From assembly GCF_015352985.1 (NCBI RefSeq), contig NZ_JACYXF010000004.1, positions 62,001 through 126,000 of the forward strand: 64,000 nt of DNA, given 5' to 3'. The translations under genes were made by a program, and so were the position numbers. Below the pieces are notes generated by a model, which saw only the letters and a list, made by a program, of their open reading frames with translations, was not told the origin of the DNA and searched no databases. Numbering within the stretch: the stretch's first letter is position 1; the number at the start of each line of letters is the position of its first letter. The DNA comes from Noviherbaspirillum malthae. Its GTDB lineage: Bacteria; Pseudomonadota; Gammaproteobacteria; Burkholderiales; Burkholderiaceae_D. This document shows, piece after piece, positions 23,745 to 33,087 of the stretch.

Positions 23745-24659
23745 ATGAAATTGATTAAAGCCCTGCTGCTGAGCAGCAGTCTGCTGCTTGGAGTTGCACA
23801 CGCCGCGCCGAGCGAGTTCCTGGTCAGTACCGATTGGCTGGAAAAGAATATCAATGATCCGAAGCTGCGGCTGATCGAAGTCAGCGTCAATCCCGGGCAG
23901 TTCGAGCGCGGGCATATCCCGGGCGCGGTCAACTTCGAATGGCATACCCACCTGGTCGACACGGTCAAGCGCGACATCGTCAGCCAGCAGAACTTCGAAA
24001 AGCTGCTGCGCAATGCAGGCGTCAACAGCGACAGCACCATCGTCCTCTACGGCGATACCAACAACTGGTTCGCCGCTTGGGGCGCCTGGGTCTTCGATAT
24101 CTACGGCATCAAGAACGTAAAGCTGCTCGACGGCGGCCGCAAGAAATGGGAAACCGAGAATCGTCCGCTGGTCGCCGTCGCCAAGGTGCCCGCACCCGGC
24201 ACCATCAAGGTCGGCGCGGCCAACAACGCCTTGCGCGCCCGCCTGCCCGATGTCGTGTCCGCTGCGGAAAAGAAAGGAAACGTCGCGCTGGTGGACATCC
24301 GTTCCCCTGATGAATTCAGCGGCAAGGTCTTCGCGCCGGCCGGCGTGCAGGAGCTATCCATCCGTGCGGGCCACGTACCCGGCGCGGTGAACGTGCCGTG
24401 GAGCCAGGCAGTGGCCGCCGACGGTACCTTCAAGCCGGTGGAAGAACTGAAGAAGATCTACGCCGCCGCCGGCATCGATGGCAGCAAGCCCGTCATCACC
24501 TACTGCCGCATCGGCGAGCGCTCCAGCCATACCTGGTTCGCGCTGAAAAAGCTGCTCGGCTACGACGTGCGCAACTATGACGGTTCCTGGACCGAATACG
24601 GCAACGCCGTCGGGGTCCCGGTCGCCAACCTCACCGGCACCGTCTGGGGCGGCAAGTAA
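23745..24659 (+). CDS. Periplasmic two-domain rhodanese (sulfurtransferase)
   Basis: A 304-residue SseA-type protein with a signal peptide (LIKALLLSSSLLLGVAHAAP). The N-terminal rhodanese domain lacks the catalytic Cys (LYGDTNNW loop). The C-terminal domain has the active loop YCRIGERS with C254, the thiosulfate/mercaptopyruvate-type six-residue loop. Export places sulfur transfer in the periplasm. The next gene, a YeeE transporter, starts one base after the stop, so the pair is translationally linked. Together they probably process and import thiosulfate or sulfane sulfur. The ATG at 23745 follows the GGGAGAG ribosome-binding sequence. Confidence 0.9.
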   Translation: MKLIKALLLSSSLLLGVAHAAPSEFLVSTDWLEKNINDPKLRLIEVSVNPGQFERGHIPGAVNFEWHTHLVDTVKRDIVSQQNFEKLLRNAGVNSDSTIVLYGDTNNWFAAWGAWVFDIYGIKNVKLLDGGRKKWETENRPLVAVAKVPAPGTIKVGAANNALRARLPDVVSAAEKKGNVALVDIRSPDEFSGKVFAPAGVQELSIRAGHVPGAVNVPWSQAVAADGTFKPVEELKKIYAAAGIDGSKPVITYCRIGERSSHTWFALKKLLGYDVRNYDGSWTEYGNAVGVPVANLTGTVWGGK

Positions 24660-25838
24660 ATGGCTGCACTGGCGTTGCCGCCGCTCGGGCGGATTGCGGT
24701 TTCTGCCTCGACGCTGGCGGCGGCAGTGCTGTTTTCCCGTTATCTGGGGAACCTTTCCGAAGGCGGCCGGGACCTGATGCTGTCGGCGCTGTTCGGGCTG
24801 GTGTTTGGCATTTTCCTCCAGCGTTCGCGCTTCTGCTTCTATTGTGTCTCCAGGGATTTTCTCGAGCGCCGTGATGCGCGGGGCCTGCTCGGCATCCTCG
24901 CAGCGCTCGCGGTCGGCATTGCGGGATACACCCTGGTGTTCGGGGCATTCCTGGCGGTGCCGTCATCGGGCCGCCTGCCGCCGCAGGCCCATATCGGGCC
25001 GGTGAGCTGGGTTCTTGCCGCAGGCGCGTTTGCCTTCGGCATTGGCATGGCCTTGTCGGGCTCCTGCATCAGCGCACACCTGTACCGGCTGGGAGAAGGC
25101 GCGGTCGTCTCGCTGTTCGCACTGCTCGGCGCCCTGTTCGGATTTGCGCTCGGATTCGCCAGCTGGAATCGCCTGTATCTGTCCGCGGTTCAGGAAGCGC
25201 CGGTGATCTGGCTGCCGCACCATCTGGGCTATGCCGGGTCGCTGGCCTTGCAGCTTGCCCTGCTCGCGCTGGCTGCAACCGGCCTATGGCTGCGGCATGA
25301 AGCACGCAGTCCCGATGCCGCGCCGGAAAAAACCGGCGCCGGTCCGTGGGAGCGGCGCTGGCCCGCCTATGCGGGCGGCCTGCTGATCGGCTTCCTCGGC
25401 GTGCTTTCCTACTTCCGTCTAGGACCGCTGGGCGTGACTGCGGAGCTCGGCAGCATTGCCCGTACGGCCGCCGATACGACAGGATGGCTGCCGCAGCGGC
25501 TCGAAGGGCTGGACAGCTTCGCCGGCTGCGCGACGACGATCAAGCAGACGCTCTGGTCCAACAATGGCGTATTTATCATTGCATTGATAGCCGGCTCTCT
25601 TTCGGCAGCCGTATCGTCCGGCGACTACCGCTTGAAACTTCCCCGCCTTCCTGAAATCGGCCGCTCTCTTTTCGGAGGCATGCTGATGGGCTGGGGAGCA
25701 ATGGTCGCACTCGGCTGCACGGTCGGCACTCTGCTTTCGGGCATCATGGCCGGTGCGGCATCGGGATGGATATTTGCGCTCGTCCTGTTCGGCGGACTCT
25801 GGCTGGGTTGGAAGATTCGCCGCAAGCTGCAATGGTGA
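24660..25838 (+). CDS. YeeE/YedE-family sulfur-compound transporter
   Basis: A 392-residue polytopic membrane protein. It carries the conserved cysteines of the YeeE/TsuA family: RSRFCFYC after helix 2, GSCISAHLYRLGEG, DSFAGCATT and GCTVGTLLSG. In TsuA these cysteines relay thiosulfate through the membrane. The two halves show the internal duplication of the family. It follows the periplasmic rhodanese with no gap. Thiosulfate or another sulfane-sulfur donor is the likely substrate; selenium compounds are an alternative for some members. Confidence 0.9.
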   Translation: MAALALPPLGRIAVSASTLAAAVLFSRYLGNLSEGGRDLMLSALFGLVFGIFLQRSRFCFYCVSRDFLERRDARGLLGILAALAVGIAGYTLVFGAFLAVPSSGRLPPQAHIGPVSWVLAAGAFAFGIGMALSGSCISAHLYRLGEGAVVSLFALLGALFGFALGFASWNRLYLSAVQEAPVIWLPHHLGYAGSLALQLALLALAATGLWLRHEARSPDAAPEKTGAGPWERRWPAYAGGLLIGFLGVLSYFRLGPLGVTAELGSIARTAADTTGWLPQRLEGLDSFAGCATTIKQTLWSNNGVFIIALIAGSLSAAVSSGDYRLKLPRLPEIGRSLFGGMLMGWGAMVALGCTVGTLLSGIMAGAASGWIFALVLFGGLWLGWKIRRKLQW

Positions 25839-25902
25839 TCCGGCGACAGCGGCCTGATCTGCGCAGCGGCACTCTTCTCGGCGGCGATGGCGCCTGCTTC
25901 GC

Positions 25903-26577
25903 TTACCGTGCGCCGGCTTTGACGAGAATGTCTTCCATTTCCTTGAAGCTGCGCCGGCGTGCATGCTGCAGCGGTGTGACGCCTTGGCCGTCAGGAAGGT
26001 TGACGTCGGCCCGCGCCGCCACCAGCATCCGCACTACCTCGGTATGGCGAGGTCCGCCGTTTCCCAGAATGATCGCTTCCAGAAGCGCGGTCCATTGCAG
26101 GTTGTTGACATGGTTTACGTCCATGCCGGCATCGATCAGCATGCGCACGGTGTCCACCAGACCGCGCTCCGCGGCGGGAATGAGCGCCGTTCCGCCATAG
26201 CGATTGGTGCTTTTCAGATCGGCTCCATGTGCGAGCGTCATCTTCAGGATCTCGTTATGGCCGCGTGCACCGGCGTAGAGATACGGGCTGTCCTGGATAC
26301 CGTCCTTGGCATTGACGTCTGCGCCCGCCTCGATGAGCACCCTGGCAGCTTCCACCTGATTACCGTGCGTGGCAACCAGCAGTGCCGTCGCGCCGGCCGC
26401 GTCCCGGGCATCGATATTCATTCCCCTGTCGAGCAGGGCACGAAGCCTTGCGACATCACCGTTCCTTGCTGCTGAATGCAAATGCGTCTCCTGAGCCCAG
26501 GCACCGGTCGCCGCGGCGATCAGCGCCAGCAAGACGATCAAGCGTCTGGCAAAAGCAGATATCTTCTCCGGCAGCAT
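25903..26577 (-). CDS. Exported ankyrin-repeat protein
   Basis: A 224-residue protein with a signal peptide ending near AWAQE and five to six ankyrin repeats. Repeat cores visible include LHSAARNGDVARLRALLDRG, ATALLVATHGNQVEAARVL and TALIPAAERGLVDTVRMLID. The last repeat ends TPLQHARRRSFKEMEDIL. Secreted ankyrin proteins of this size in proteobacteria are periplasmic and often sit beside catalase or oxidative-stress genes. Here no such partner is adjacent. It binds an unknown protein partner. Confidence 0.9.
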   Translation of the reverse strand: MLPEKISAFARRLIVLLALIAAATGAWAQETHLHSAARNGDVARLRALLDRGMNIDARDAAGATALLVATHGNQVEAARVLIEAGADVNAKDGIQDSPYLYAGARGHNEILKMTLAHGADLKSTNRYGGTALIPAAERGLVDTVRMLIDAGMDVNHVNNLQWTALLEAIILGNGGPRHTEVVRMLVAARADVNLPDGQGVTPLQHARRRSFKEMEDILVKAGAR

Positions 26578-26720
26578 GTCTTGTTCCCTTTATTTCATGA
26601 GAATTGACATAGGGTGCCACAGTTTTCATGACTGGCGCGCAATGCCAGTCGCCTGCTTCGCGGCCTTTCCAATGCAGCGGCGGCAATATTCCGCTTCACA
26701 TTCGCTGCTTCATGACAGGA

Positions 26721-27395
26721 CTATTGCCGCGTGCCCGCATGCAGGCGCCTTTCCAGCCGATGCTGCAATACCTCGAAGCAGGCGCTTACCGCCCAATAGA
26801 CAAGCGCCGCAAGGATATACAGCGGCAAGGGACGGAACGTGGTGGCGATGACTTCCTTGGTGGCCAGCAGCAGCTCCGTCACGGTGATGACGGATACCAG
26901 GGACGTATCCTTGATGAGGCTGATCAGGGTATTGCTCATCGACGGCACCGCCGCGCGCAGCGCTTGCGGAATCACGATGTGATTGAGCGTCTGCGCATAG
27001 GTCAGGCCGAGGCTGTAGCTCGCCATCCACTGGCCGCGGCTAACCGCCATGATGGCGCCGCGTATGCTTTCGGATAGATAGGCGCCGGCGTTGAGGCTGA
27101 GTGCGAGGATGCCGGCGGTTGTCGGCGAAAATTCAATGCCGATGCTGGGCAGCCCGTAGTAAATGACGAAGACCTGCACCAGCAGAGGCGTGCCGCGCAT
27201 CATGCTGACATAGGCGGTTGCGAGCCAGCGCAGCAAGGTCCAGTTGGTGATGCGGATGACGGCAAGCGGAAAGCCGAGCACGAGCCCGCCGGCCATCGAG
27301 GCAAAGGCAAACATCAGCGTATAGCCCAGTCCGGTCATCATGACCGGCGCGGCAAGACGCAGGAGTTCAAGCAAATCCATGCCTGCGGCTGCCAA
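26721..27395 (-). CDS. Polar amino-acid ABC transporter permease
   Basis: A 224-residue HisM/GlnP-type permease. It has about five helices and the EAA loop region GAYLSESIRGAIMAVSRGQWMAS, followed by IVIPQALRAAVPSMSNTLISLIKDTSL, the coupling-helix block (shown in parts). It follows the binding-protein gene by 63 bp on the same strand. No ATPase gene is found within the window, so the importer must borrow one or have it elsewhere. Substrate is probably a polar amino acid or cystine. Confidence 0.92.
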   Translation of the reverse strand: MAAAGMDLLELLRLAAPVMMTGLGYTLMFAFASMAGGLVLGFPLAVIRITNWTLLRWLATAYVSMMRGTPLLVQVFVIYYGLPSIGIEFSPTTAGILALSLNAGAYLSESIRGAIMAVSRGQWMASYSLGLTYAQTLNHIVIPQALRAAVPSMSNTLISLIKDTSLVSVITVTELLLATKEVIATTFRPLPLYILAALVYWAVSACFEVLQHRLERRLHAGTRQ

Positions 27396-27458
27396 GGGTC
27401 AACGCATGATCCGGAATCCGGTTGAACGGCGCGGCTGCGCCGTTACTTCTTCGCTTCG

Positions 27459-28271
27459 TCATTGACGTTCAGCCGGCGGCTTGCTGACGTCGACGCCGAA
27501 CCATTTCATCGAGATCTGCTTCAGGCTGCCGTCGGCCTTGGCATCCGCGATCGCCTTGTCGATCGCGGCCTTGAATTGCGGATTGTCCTTGCGGATCGGG
27601 ATGCCCATCTGCTCGACCTTGCCGAGAGGCGCGCCGGCCTTCAGCGGCAGATTCGAGGTCTTCAGCAGGTAGGACACCATCAGGCTGTCGTTGAGCGCGG
27701 CGTCGACACGGCCGGCGGCGAGATCCTGCAGGTATTCAGGCGCGCCCGGATAGCTCTTCACCTCGACACCGGAAACATCCTTGGCCATTTTCTCGTAGTT
27801 CGATCCCTGGCCGACGCCGAGCCGCTTGCCCTTGAGCTCTTGCAGGCTTTTGAACTCGCGCTTGTCGTCGCGCTTGAGGATGAGCTGCGGACTGGAAATG
27901 GTATAGGGCTCGGAAAAATCGAAAGCCTTCCTGCGTTCGTCCGTGATACCGACCTGATTGACGATGACATCGTACTTGCTCGACGCGAGACCGGCGAGGA
28001 TGCCGCTCCATTCGCTATTGATGAATTCGGCCTTGACGCCAAGCTTGGCGGCGATCAGCCTCGCCACATCGGCATCGAAGCCGCTCTGTTCGCCGGTCTT
28101 CTGTTCCTTGAAATTGAAAGGCGGATAGGTGCTCTCGGCGCCGACACGCAGGGTGCCGCGCGATTTGACGGTGTCGAGCAAATCTGCAGCGTTCGCGGCA
28201 GCGCTGGCGACGCAGGCGAAAGTCAGCGTGCATGCTGCACGCAAGAACCCTGAGGCAACATTCTTGTTCAT
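27459..28271 (-). CDS. Amino-acid ABC transporter substrate-binding protein
   Basis: A 270-residue SBP family 3 protein with a signal peptide (cleavage near ANAAD). Family features include GTLRVGAESTYPPFNF, GFDADVARLIAAKLG, and the YDVIVNQVGITDERRKAFDFSEPY hinge (shown in part). It most resembles cystine- or glutamine-type receptors (FliY/TcyA style). The ATG at 28271 has AGGAAA 7 nt upstream. It is the first gene of a two-gene unit with the permease. Confidence 0.92.
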   Translation of the reverse strand: MNKNVASGFLRAACTLTFACVASAAANAADLLDTVKSRGTLRVGAESTYPPFNFKEQKTGEQSGFDADVARLIAAKLGVKAEFINSEWSGILAGLASSKYDVIVNQVGITDERRKAFDFSEPYTISSPQLILKRDDKREFKSLQELKGKRLGVGQGSNYEKMAKDVSGVEVKSYPGAPEYLQDLAAGRVDAALNDSLMVSYLLKTSNLPLKAGAPLGKVEQMGIPIRKDNPQFKAAIDKAIADAKADGSLKQISMKWFGVDVSKPPAERQ

Positions 28272-28670
28272 GGCATTTCCTCGAAACATGCATGCTTCCG
28301 GACCGCACGGACGGCTCGCACGCCAAAGACGCGCGGCAAAGGGTATTGACGCTTGAGTGTAGAGAGGAATTGGCAACGGAAAGTTCAGCCAATGCAACAA
28401 TGCACAATGCCCGCCGATGGCAGGCAATACGCCCGAGCGCGGAATGAAACCAAGGCTTGTGATGAAGGAATGCGCCAGCTTTTGAAACCGTGCGCGACCC
28501 GGCAAGCCTCACCGCGGTTGCCGTGTTTCCCCGCCGACTTGGTCACCACCCGGCTGACGCGGTAGTCGCTCCCGAATCCCTTGACCCTGATACCGCCCGG
28601 CATGGGAACGCGAGGGCACCGGGTCTTCGCATCAATTCCGATCTCGGCTCTGTCGGGCACGCAGGCAGGA
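28272..28670. other. Gap without a supported gene
   Basis: This 399-bp stretch lies upstream of the ABC binding-protein gene and downstream of the FabF gene. It has no open frame with a good start or recognisable protein, and no repeat of the kinds seen elsewhere. It presumably holds the promoter of the importer. A short minus-strand frame with 'GIRVKGFGSDYRVSRVV' looks faintly protein-like and could be a remnant. Confidence 0.4.
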
Positions 28671-29933
28671 TCACACCCGGCCAAATATCAGGCTGGCATT
28701 GACGCCGCCAAATCCAAATCCGTTGGTAATGGCATGGTCCGTCGATATCCTGCGCGCTGATCCGCCGACGACATCCAAGCCTTCGGCTCCCGGATCAGGC
28801 TGTTCCAGATTCAGCGTAGGCGGCGCCATCTGATCACGCAGCGCCAGCACGGTGAATATCGCTTCCACGCCGCCTGCCGCGCCAAGCAAATGTCCTGTCG
28901 AGGACTTGGTGGCCGATATGGCGGGACCGCGACCTGTTCCAAATATAGTCCTGATGGCAGCCAGTTCGCTGACGTCGCCAACCGGCGTGGACGTGGCATG
29001 CGCATTCAAATGCCCGATCTGCTCCGGTTCCAGCTTCGCTTGCCTGAGCGCCAGTTCCATGGCGCGTCGTCCGCCGCTACCGTCTTCGGGCGGAGACGTC
29101 ATGTGATAGGCATCGGCGCTCGTGCCATAACCAAGCAGCTCCGCGATTGGTACGGCGCCCCGCCGCAATGCGTGCTCCAGCTCTTCGATGACCAGTATGC
29201 CCGCCCCTTCTCCCATGACAAAGCCGTCCCGATCAATATCGAAAGGCCGGGAGGCCTGTGCGGGGCGATCATTGAAGCTCGTGGACATTGTCCTTGCGGC
29301 GGCGAATGCGCCCAGGCTGACACGGTCGATGCAGGCCTCGGCTCCGCCGCACACAGCAATGTCGGCTTCACCGGCGCGAATCAGGCGTGCCGCGTCGCCA
29401 ATGGCCTGCGCACTCGCAGCGCATGCAGTGACAGGCGCGCCAAGGGGACCGCGAAAACCGTGGCGTATGGAAATCTGCCCGGCTGCCATGTTGGCCAGAA
29501 AACTGGGAACGGTGAAAGGAGAAAGCCGCTTCGGCCCGCGGTTATCGGTGATTCTGACGGCCTCCGTAATGGCGCCGAATCCGCCGATGCCGGACGCCAC
29601 GATCGTTGCCGTCCTTTGGCGGGCGCTTTCCGTGCAAGGCTGCCAGTCCGCCTGTTTCAAGGCTTCCTGTGCTGCGGCCAAGGCAAACAGGCTGAACCGG
29701 TCCATCTTCTTCTGGTCCTTCGGTTCCACGGCGAGGGCGGCATCGAATCCCCATGGACGGTCCGGCGTCAATGCAGGCACTACGCCGCCGACCTTTGCTG
29801 CAATCCCTTCCGTGACTTCTTCGGACAAACCGGTCAATCCAGAACGGCCCTCGAGCAGATGTCTCCATACGGACTCAACCCCGCAGCCCAATGGCGACAC
29901 CATACCCATGCCTGTCACGACGATGCGTTTCAT
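28671..29933 (-). CDS. Beta-ketoacyl-ACP synthase II (FabF-like)
   Basis: A 420-residue condensing enzyme. It starts MKRIVVTGMGMVSPLG, has the catalytic Cys in TACAASAQAIGDA and the two His residues in NAHATSTPVGD and KSSTGHLLGAAGG, so the Cys-His-His triad of KAS I/II is complete. It catalyses decarboxylative condensation of malonyl-ACP with acyl-ACP. It stands alone, away from any acpP or fabG gene, and is divergent from an AraC regulator. That suggests a specialised, regulated lipid or secondary-metabolite role rather than housekeeping fatty-acid synthesis. Confidence 0.92.
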   Translation of the reverse strand: MKRIVVTGMGMVSPLGCGVESVWRHLLEGRSGLTGLSEEVTEGIAAKVGGVVPALTPDRPWGFDAALAVEPKDQKKMDRFSLFALAAAQEALKQADWQPCTESARQRTATIVASGIGGFGAITEAVRITDNRGPKRLSPFTVPSFLANMAAGQISIRHGFRGPLGAPVTACAASAQAIGDAARLIRAGEADIAVCGGAEACIDRVSLGAFAAARTMSTSFNDRPAQASRPFDIDRDGFVMGEGAGILVIEELEHALRRGAVPIAELLGYGTSADAYHMTSPPEDGSGGRRAMELALRQAKLEPEQIGHLNAHATSTPVGDVSELAAIRTIFGTGRGPAISATKSSTGHLLGAAGGVEAIFTVLALRDQMAPPTLNLEQPDPGAEGLDVVGGSARRISTDHAITNGFGFGGVNASLIFGRV

Positions 29934-30118
29934 ATTCAAACCATGCTCCCTTAGTTGATTAATCCAGATATGCAGCCAGCGATTGGCAAAATGCGCCATA
30001 CGGCAGCCGTCGTAAGCGTCTGGCACCGTAGAACCGGACGCCAGTATAGGGAGAAGGATTCGGAATAATTGGCACATCACGCCAAATGATATGCAAAATG
30101 CGCCATAATTAAAGCACC

Positions 30119-31150
30119 ATGAACCTGTCCTGGCAAAGCTCTCTCACTGTTTCCGCTCACTTCCTCCACGGGATGCTGCACTTCATCCGCACCTGTCACG
30201 GCGAAGGCGCGGCGGCGCAGGCGCTCGCAAGCGCCGCCATTCCCCAGTCGCTTCTCGTTCAGCCGGATGCACGCCTGACGCGCCATCAATACGTCGCGCT
30301 CTACAGGACGGTCGCAGCCGCACTCGATGATGAAATGCTGGGACTGTGGTCGCGGCCCATCCGGGGCGGCACGTTAAAGTACCTTATGCTCAGCCTGCTG
30401 GACGCGCCCACCGTGCTGGTTGCGTTGAATCGTTTTGTCCGTTTCTGGAATCTGCTGCTGGATGATTACCGATTGCAGATTTCAACGAAGAACAACCTGG
30501 TACGACTGGCTCTCATGGAAAGAACGCCCGGCACGCAGGTCACGCCGCTCGGGCATGAACTGATGATGAAGCTCATTCACGGCATTGCATCATGGCTGCT
30601 CGGCAGGGAGATCAGCCTGCACCGCGTAGAGTTCAACTTCGCCAGGCCAAGGCACGTCGGGGACTATACATTCCTGTACCCCGGCGAGGTGCACTTCGAC
30701 GCGGGCATGACCAGCATTTACTTCCTGTACGAGGATTGTGCGGAGCAGTTCAAGCGCGAGAAACACGAACTATGGGCATTCCTGAAACGTGCGCCGGAAG
30801 ACTGGACATTCGGCGCATCCCATCGAGGTTCGCTTATCGCCAAAACGCGCGAATACCTTGAACAGAATATCGCGCGGCCGGTAACGATACAGGACCTTGC
30901 AAAGGCCTTGCATATCTCCGTACGCACGCTCAACCGCAGATTCGCCGAGGAAGGAACGCATTTCCAGTTGGTGAAGGACGGACTGCGGCGGGACATCGCA
31001 GTCCATCGGCTGGCAAATTCAAACACCGGCGTGGCCGCGCTGGCATTCGATCTCGGCTTCTCCAACGCCACCGGCTTTTGCCGCGCATTCAAGCATTGGA
31101 CCGGCAGCAGTCCTACCGATTATCGCAAGGGCAACCGTCAGGGTGAGTGA
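30119..31150 (+). CDS. AraC-family regulator with arabinose-binding-like domain
   Basis: A 343-residue regulator. The N-terminal domain (residues 20-210) is the OruR/ArgR-like 'Arabinose_bd' type, with LDAPTVLVALNRFVRFWNLL and HRVEFNFARPRHVGDYTFLYPG (shown in parts). The C-terminal AraC helix-turn-helix pair reads ITIQDLAKALHISVRTLNRRF-like (VTIQDLAKALHISVRTLNRR) and ALAFDLGFSNATGFCRAFKHW. It is divergent from the FabF-like gene with 185 bp between starts and is probably its regulator, perhaps responding to a fatty acid. Palindromic element B lies 78 bp after its stop. Confidence 0.9.
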   Translation: MNLSWQSSLTVSAHFLHGMLHFIRTCHGEGAAAQALASAAIPQSLLVQPDARLTRHQYVALYRTVAAALDDEMLGLWSRPIRGGTLKYLMLSLLDAPTVLVALNRFVRFWNLLLDDYRLQISTKNNLVRLALMERTPGTQVTPLGHELMMKLIHGIASWLLGREISLHRVEFNFARPRHVGDYTFLYPGEVHFDAGMTSIYFLYEDCAEQFKREKHELWAFLKRAPEDWTFGASHRGSLIAKTREYLEQNIARPVTIQDLAKALHISVRTLNRRFAEEGTHFQLVKDGLRRDIAVHRLANSNTGVAALAFDLGFSNATGFCRAFKHWTGSSPTDYRKGNRQGE

Positions 31151-31228
31151 CGTGGAAAGTCATGCCTGCCCACATTGCAGAAACCGGTTTTACACCGTGA
31201 ACGATTCCGCATAGATCAAATTGAATTC

Positions 31229-31391
31229 TAGAGCGCTTTCGGCTTGACTGTACTGTCGATGCCGGTCGATTTGCCTGCGGCACTGCGTTGCGTCTCCTTG
31301 CCATGGCCCCGCCATGTCGCGTCACCACGCCTTGTTCCGCAGGCAAATCACCTCGGCCTCGCCGAGTCCAGTCAAGCCGAAAGCGCTCTAG
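31229..31391. repeat. Nested palindromic element, copy B
   Basis: A 163-bp element with perfect 21-bp terminal inverted repeats starting TAGAGCGCTTTCGGC. The inner pair GATTTGCCTGCGG / CCGCAGGCAAATC is perfect over 13 bp, and the central hairpin is CATGGC-CCC-GCCATG. Compared with copy A, the terminal arms differ at a G/C pair that changed on both sides (GGTTGACT with AGTCAACC there; GGCTTGACT with AGTCAAGCC here). It follows the AraC gene and is followed directly by a terminator-like hairpin. Confidence 0.88.
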
Positions 31392-31422
31392 CTGTGAGGC
31401 GGCATTGCGCCGCCTCACAGCC
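31392..31422 (+). terminator. Hairpin after AraC gene and element B
   Basis: GCTGTGAGGCGGC (31392-31404) pairs perfectly with GCCGCCTCACAGC (31410-31422), loop ATTGC. It abuts element B. It probably terminates transcription of the AraC gene, though the T-run after it is weak. Confidence 0.5.
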
Positions 31423-31596
31423 ATTCATCGGAAATCTTAAAAGTCTAGCGAACGTAGCGACTGCCGCATCTATTTTCAAAAGCGGCCATGCCATTGCTCG
31501 GCAGCTTCATATTGACATTCGCTGAGGCGAATTTCCCCGGAGTCCTCTCCCGGTTTCAAACCTGGTTTGAAGAGAAATCAATCGCGATAATTCTTT

Positions 31597-32442
31597 TTAT
31601 AGCTTGCCGAACACTCCATCAACCGATCTCTGCACGCCAACCGTGAATCTCCAGCGCGGCGCGTCATGGTTCAATCCATGGCCGACACCTGTCGAAAGCA
31701 CCGTATTTTCCGACGCCTTCCAGCGCAGCCCGAGTTCCGCCATATTGGATGCCTGCCCCCGCTGACGTTCCTGTTCGCGCGATACGCTCGCGGCAAGCAG
31801 CGAATTTTCGTTCATCGTCTGACTGTATGCGATACCGGCGAAGTAGCGGTTGTTGCGTTCCGTCGCCTCGGGGTGGAGATTGTGATGCAGGGCGACGTTG
31901 ATGTGAATCCGGACCGGGTCCGCAGCATTTGCCGAACCAAGCGATTTGCTCATGAGGCCCTTGAACATGACTTCCGTGCCGCCGGACGCGGCGCCATAAG
32001 GTCGTTCAAGGCCGGCCGAGATTGCAAGTGCCGGCAGACGGCCGTCTTCGTCCCTGAGCTGGTAAAGTCCTTCTATGCTCATGTCTCCCTGGCTGGTCTC
32101 CGGCGCATTGCCGAAGCGATACGGCGCCGCGAATGAAAGCTCGAAGTCACGCGTGATGCCTGCCTTGATGCGAGGAACGAAAGCGTATTCATGGCGGCCT
32201 TCATTTGCCTCGCCTGATCTCAGGCGCTGATATTGCAATGCGCCGCTGAGTTCGATGGTTCCCTTGTCGACAGGCGAGGCATCTTCCACCGCCAGGGGCA
32301 ATTCCTCTTCCAGTCCCTCAAGCTCGGCTGCGGCCACGCCCGCGACGGCTGACGACGCAAGCAAAAGCGCAGGCACCAGCGATTTGAGCAGTGCGGTCAT
32401 GCGCTTCGATTTCGGCTCGGCCGGGATGTTTGCATGTCTCAT
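31597..32442 (-). CDS. Outer-membrane beta-barrel-like exported protein
   Basis: A 281-residue protein with a signal peptide (LLKSLVPALLLASSAVAGVAAAE). The rest shows alternating amphipathic strands typical of a small outer-membrane barrel: IELSGALQYQRL, YAFVPRIKAGITRDFELSFAAPYRFG, RWRFTVGVQRSVDG. It resembles MetA-pathway phenol-degradation 'transporter'-annotated barrels, which have no proven substrate. The start at 32442 has AGGA 8 nt upstream; M15 (32400) is an alternative. A 168-bp divergent gap separates it from a DUF6328 membrane protein. Confidence 0.7.
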   Translation of the reverse strand: MRHANIPAEPKSKRMTALLKSLVPALLLASSAVAGVAAAELEGLEEELPLAVEDASPVDKGTIELSGALQYQRLRSGEANEGRHEYAFVPRIKAGITRDFELSFAAPYRFGNAPETSQGDMSIEGLYQLRDEDGRLPALAISAGLERPYGAASGGTEVMFKGLMSKSLGSANAADPVRIHINVALHHNLHPEATERNNRYFAGIAYSQTMNENSLLAASVSREQERQRGQASNMAELGLRWKASENTVLSTGVGHGLNHDAPRWRFTVGVQRSVDGVFGKL

Positions 32443-32610
32443 GGATATGGTCCTTCTCGATGGCGGATCTTTTTTGCTAGAGCAGGCACCGGTTTTAAAA
32501 GTTCCTGCCATGGCAACCGCGCGTCGTCGGAAGTATTTAGCGAAATCAAAGGAGGCAGAAAACTCCATGAAGATCGCGGTCAAAGCTCTGACTGACGGAG
32601 CGGAGGACCC

Positions 32611-33087
32611 ATGGCCGATAGCGGCATCGAAAAGGAAAGCTTGAAGGAGGAAATGCAGAACATCGTGGAAGAGGCGCGCATGGTGATCCCCGGTGTGCAA
32701 ATGCTTTTCGGTTTCCAGACCATCGCGGTATTCAACGATCGGTTCGAAAGCCTGCCCTTGTCCGGCGTTTATGCGCACATGACCAGCCTGGGATTGCTCG
32801 TTCTGTCGATGGCCTTGCTGATGGCGCCGGCGGGATATCACCGCCTGGCGGAAAGAGGCCAGGTATCGCGGCGGATGGTCAAGCTTTCGTCGCGCTTTAT
32901 CACGGCCGGCATGGTGCCACTGATGCTGGCCCTGACGGCAGATGTCTATGAAGTGGTTCTCGCGGCGATGGATGACAGCTGGATCGGCGTCGTGAGCGCA
33001 GCAGCTGCGTTGGGCGTACTGCTCGCGCTCTGGTTTATCCTTCCCATCGGGATGAGAATGAAATTAGGGAGGCCCTCGCGAAAGTGA
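32611..33087 (+). CDS. DUF6328-family membrane protein
   Basis: A 158-residue protein with about four transmembrane helices. The N-terminal EEARMVIPGVQMLFGFQTIAVFND region matches the DUF6328 family. A helical hairpin LGLLVLSMALLMAPAGYHRLAE follows. The last helix ends LPIGMRMKLGR. A good CGGAGG ribosome-binding site precedes the ATG at 32611. Function is not known for the family. It is divergent from the barrel protein. Confidence 0.8.
   Translation: MADSGIEKESLKEEMQNIVEEARMVIPGVQMLFGFQTIAVFNDRFESLPLSGVYAHMTSLGLLVLSMALLMAPAGYHRLAERGQVSRRMVKLSSRFITAGMVPLMLALTADVYEVVLAAMDDSWIGVVSAAAALGVLLALWFILPIGMRMKLGRPSRK

Noticed and set aside
28385-28684. Possible 99-residue minus-strand gene upstream of the ABC binding-protein gene
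   Set aside because: Part of it looks protein-like, but there is no ribosome-binding site, the end is Cys/Arg-rich, and nothing is recognisable. Left as a possible remnant.
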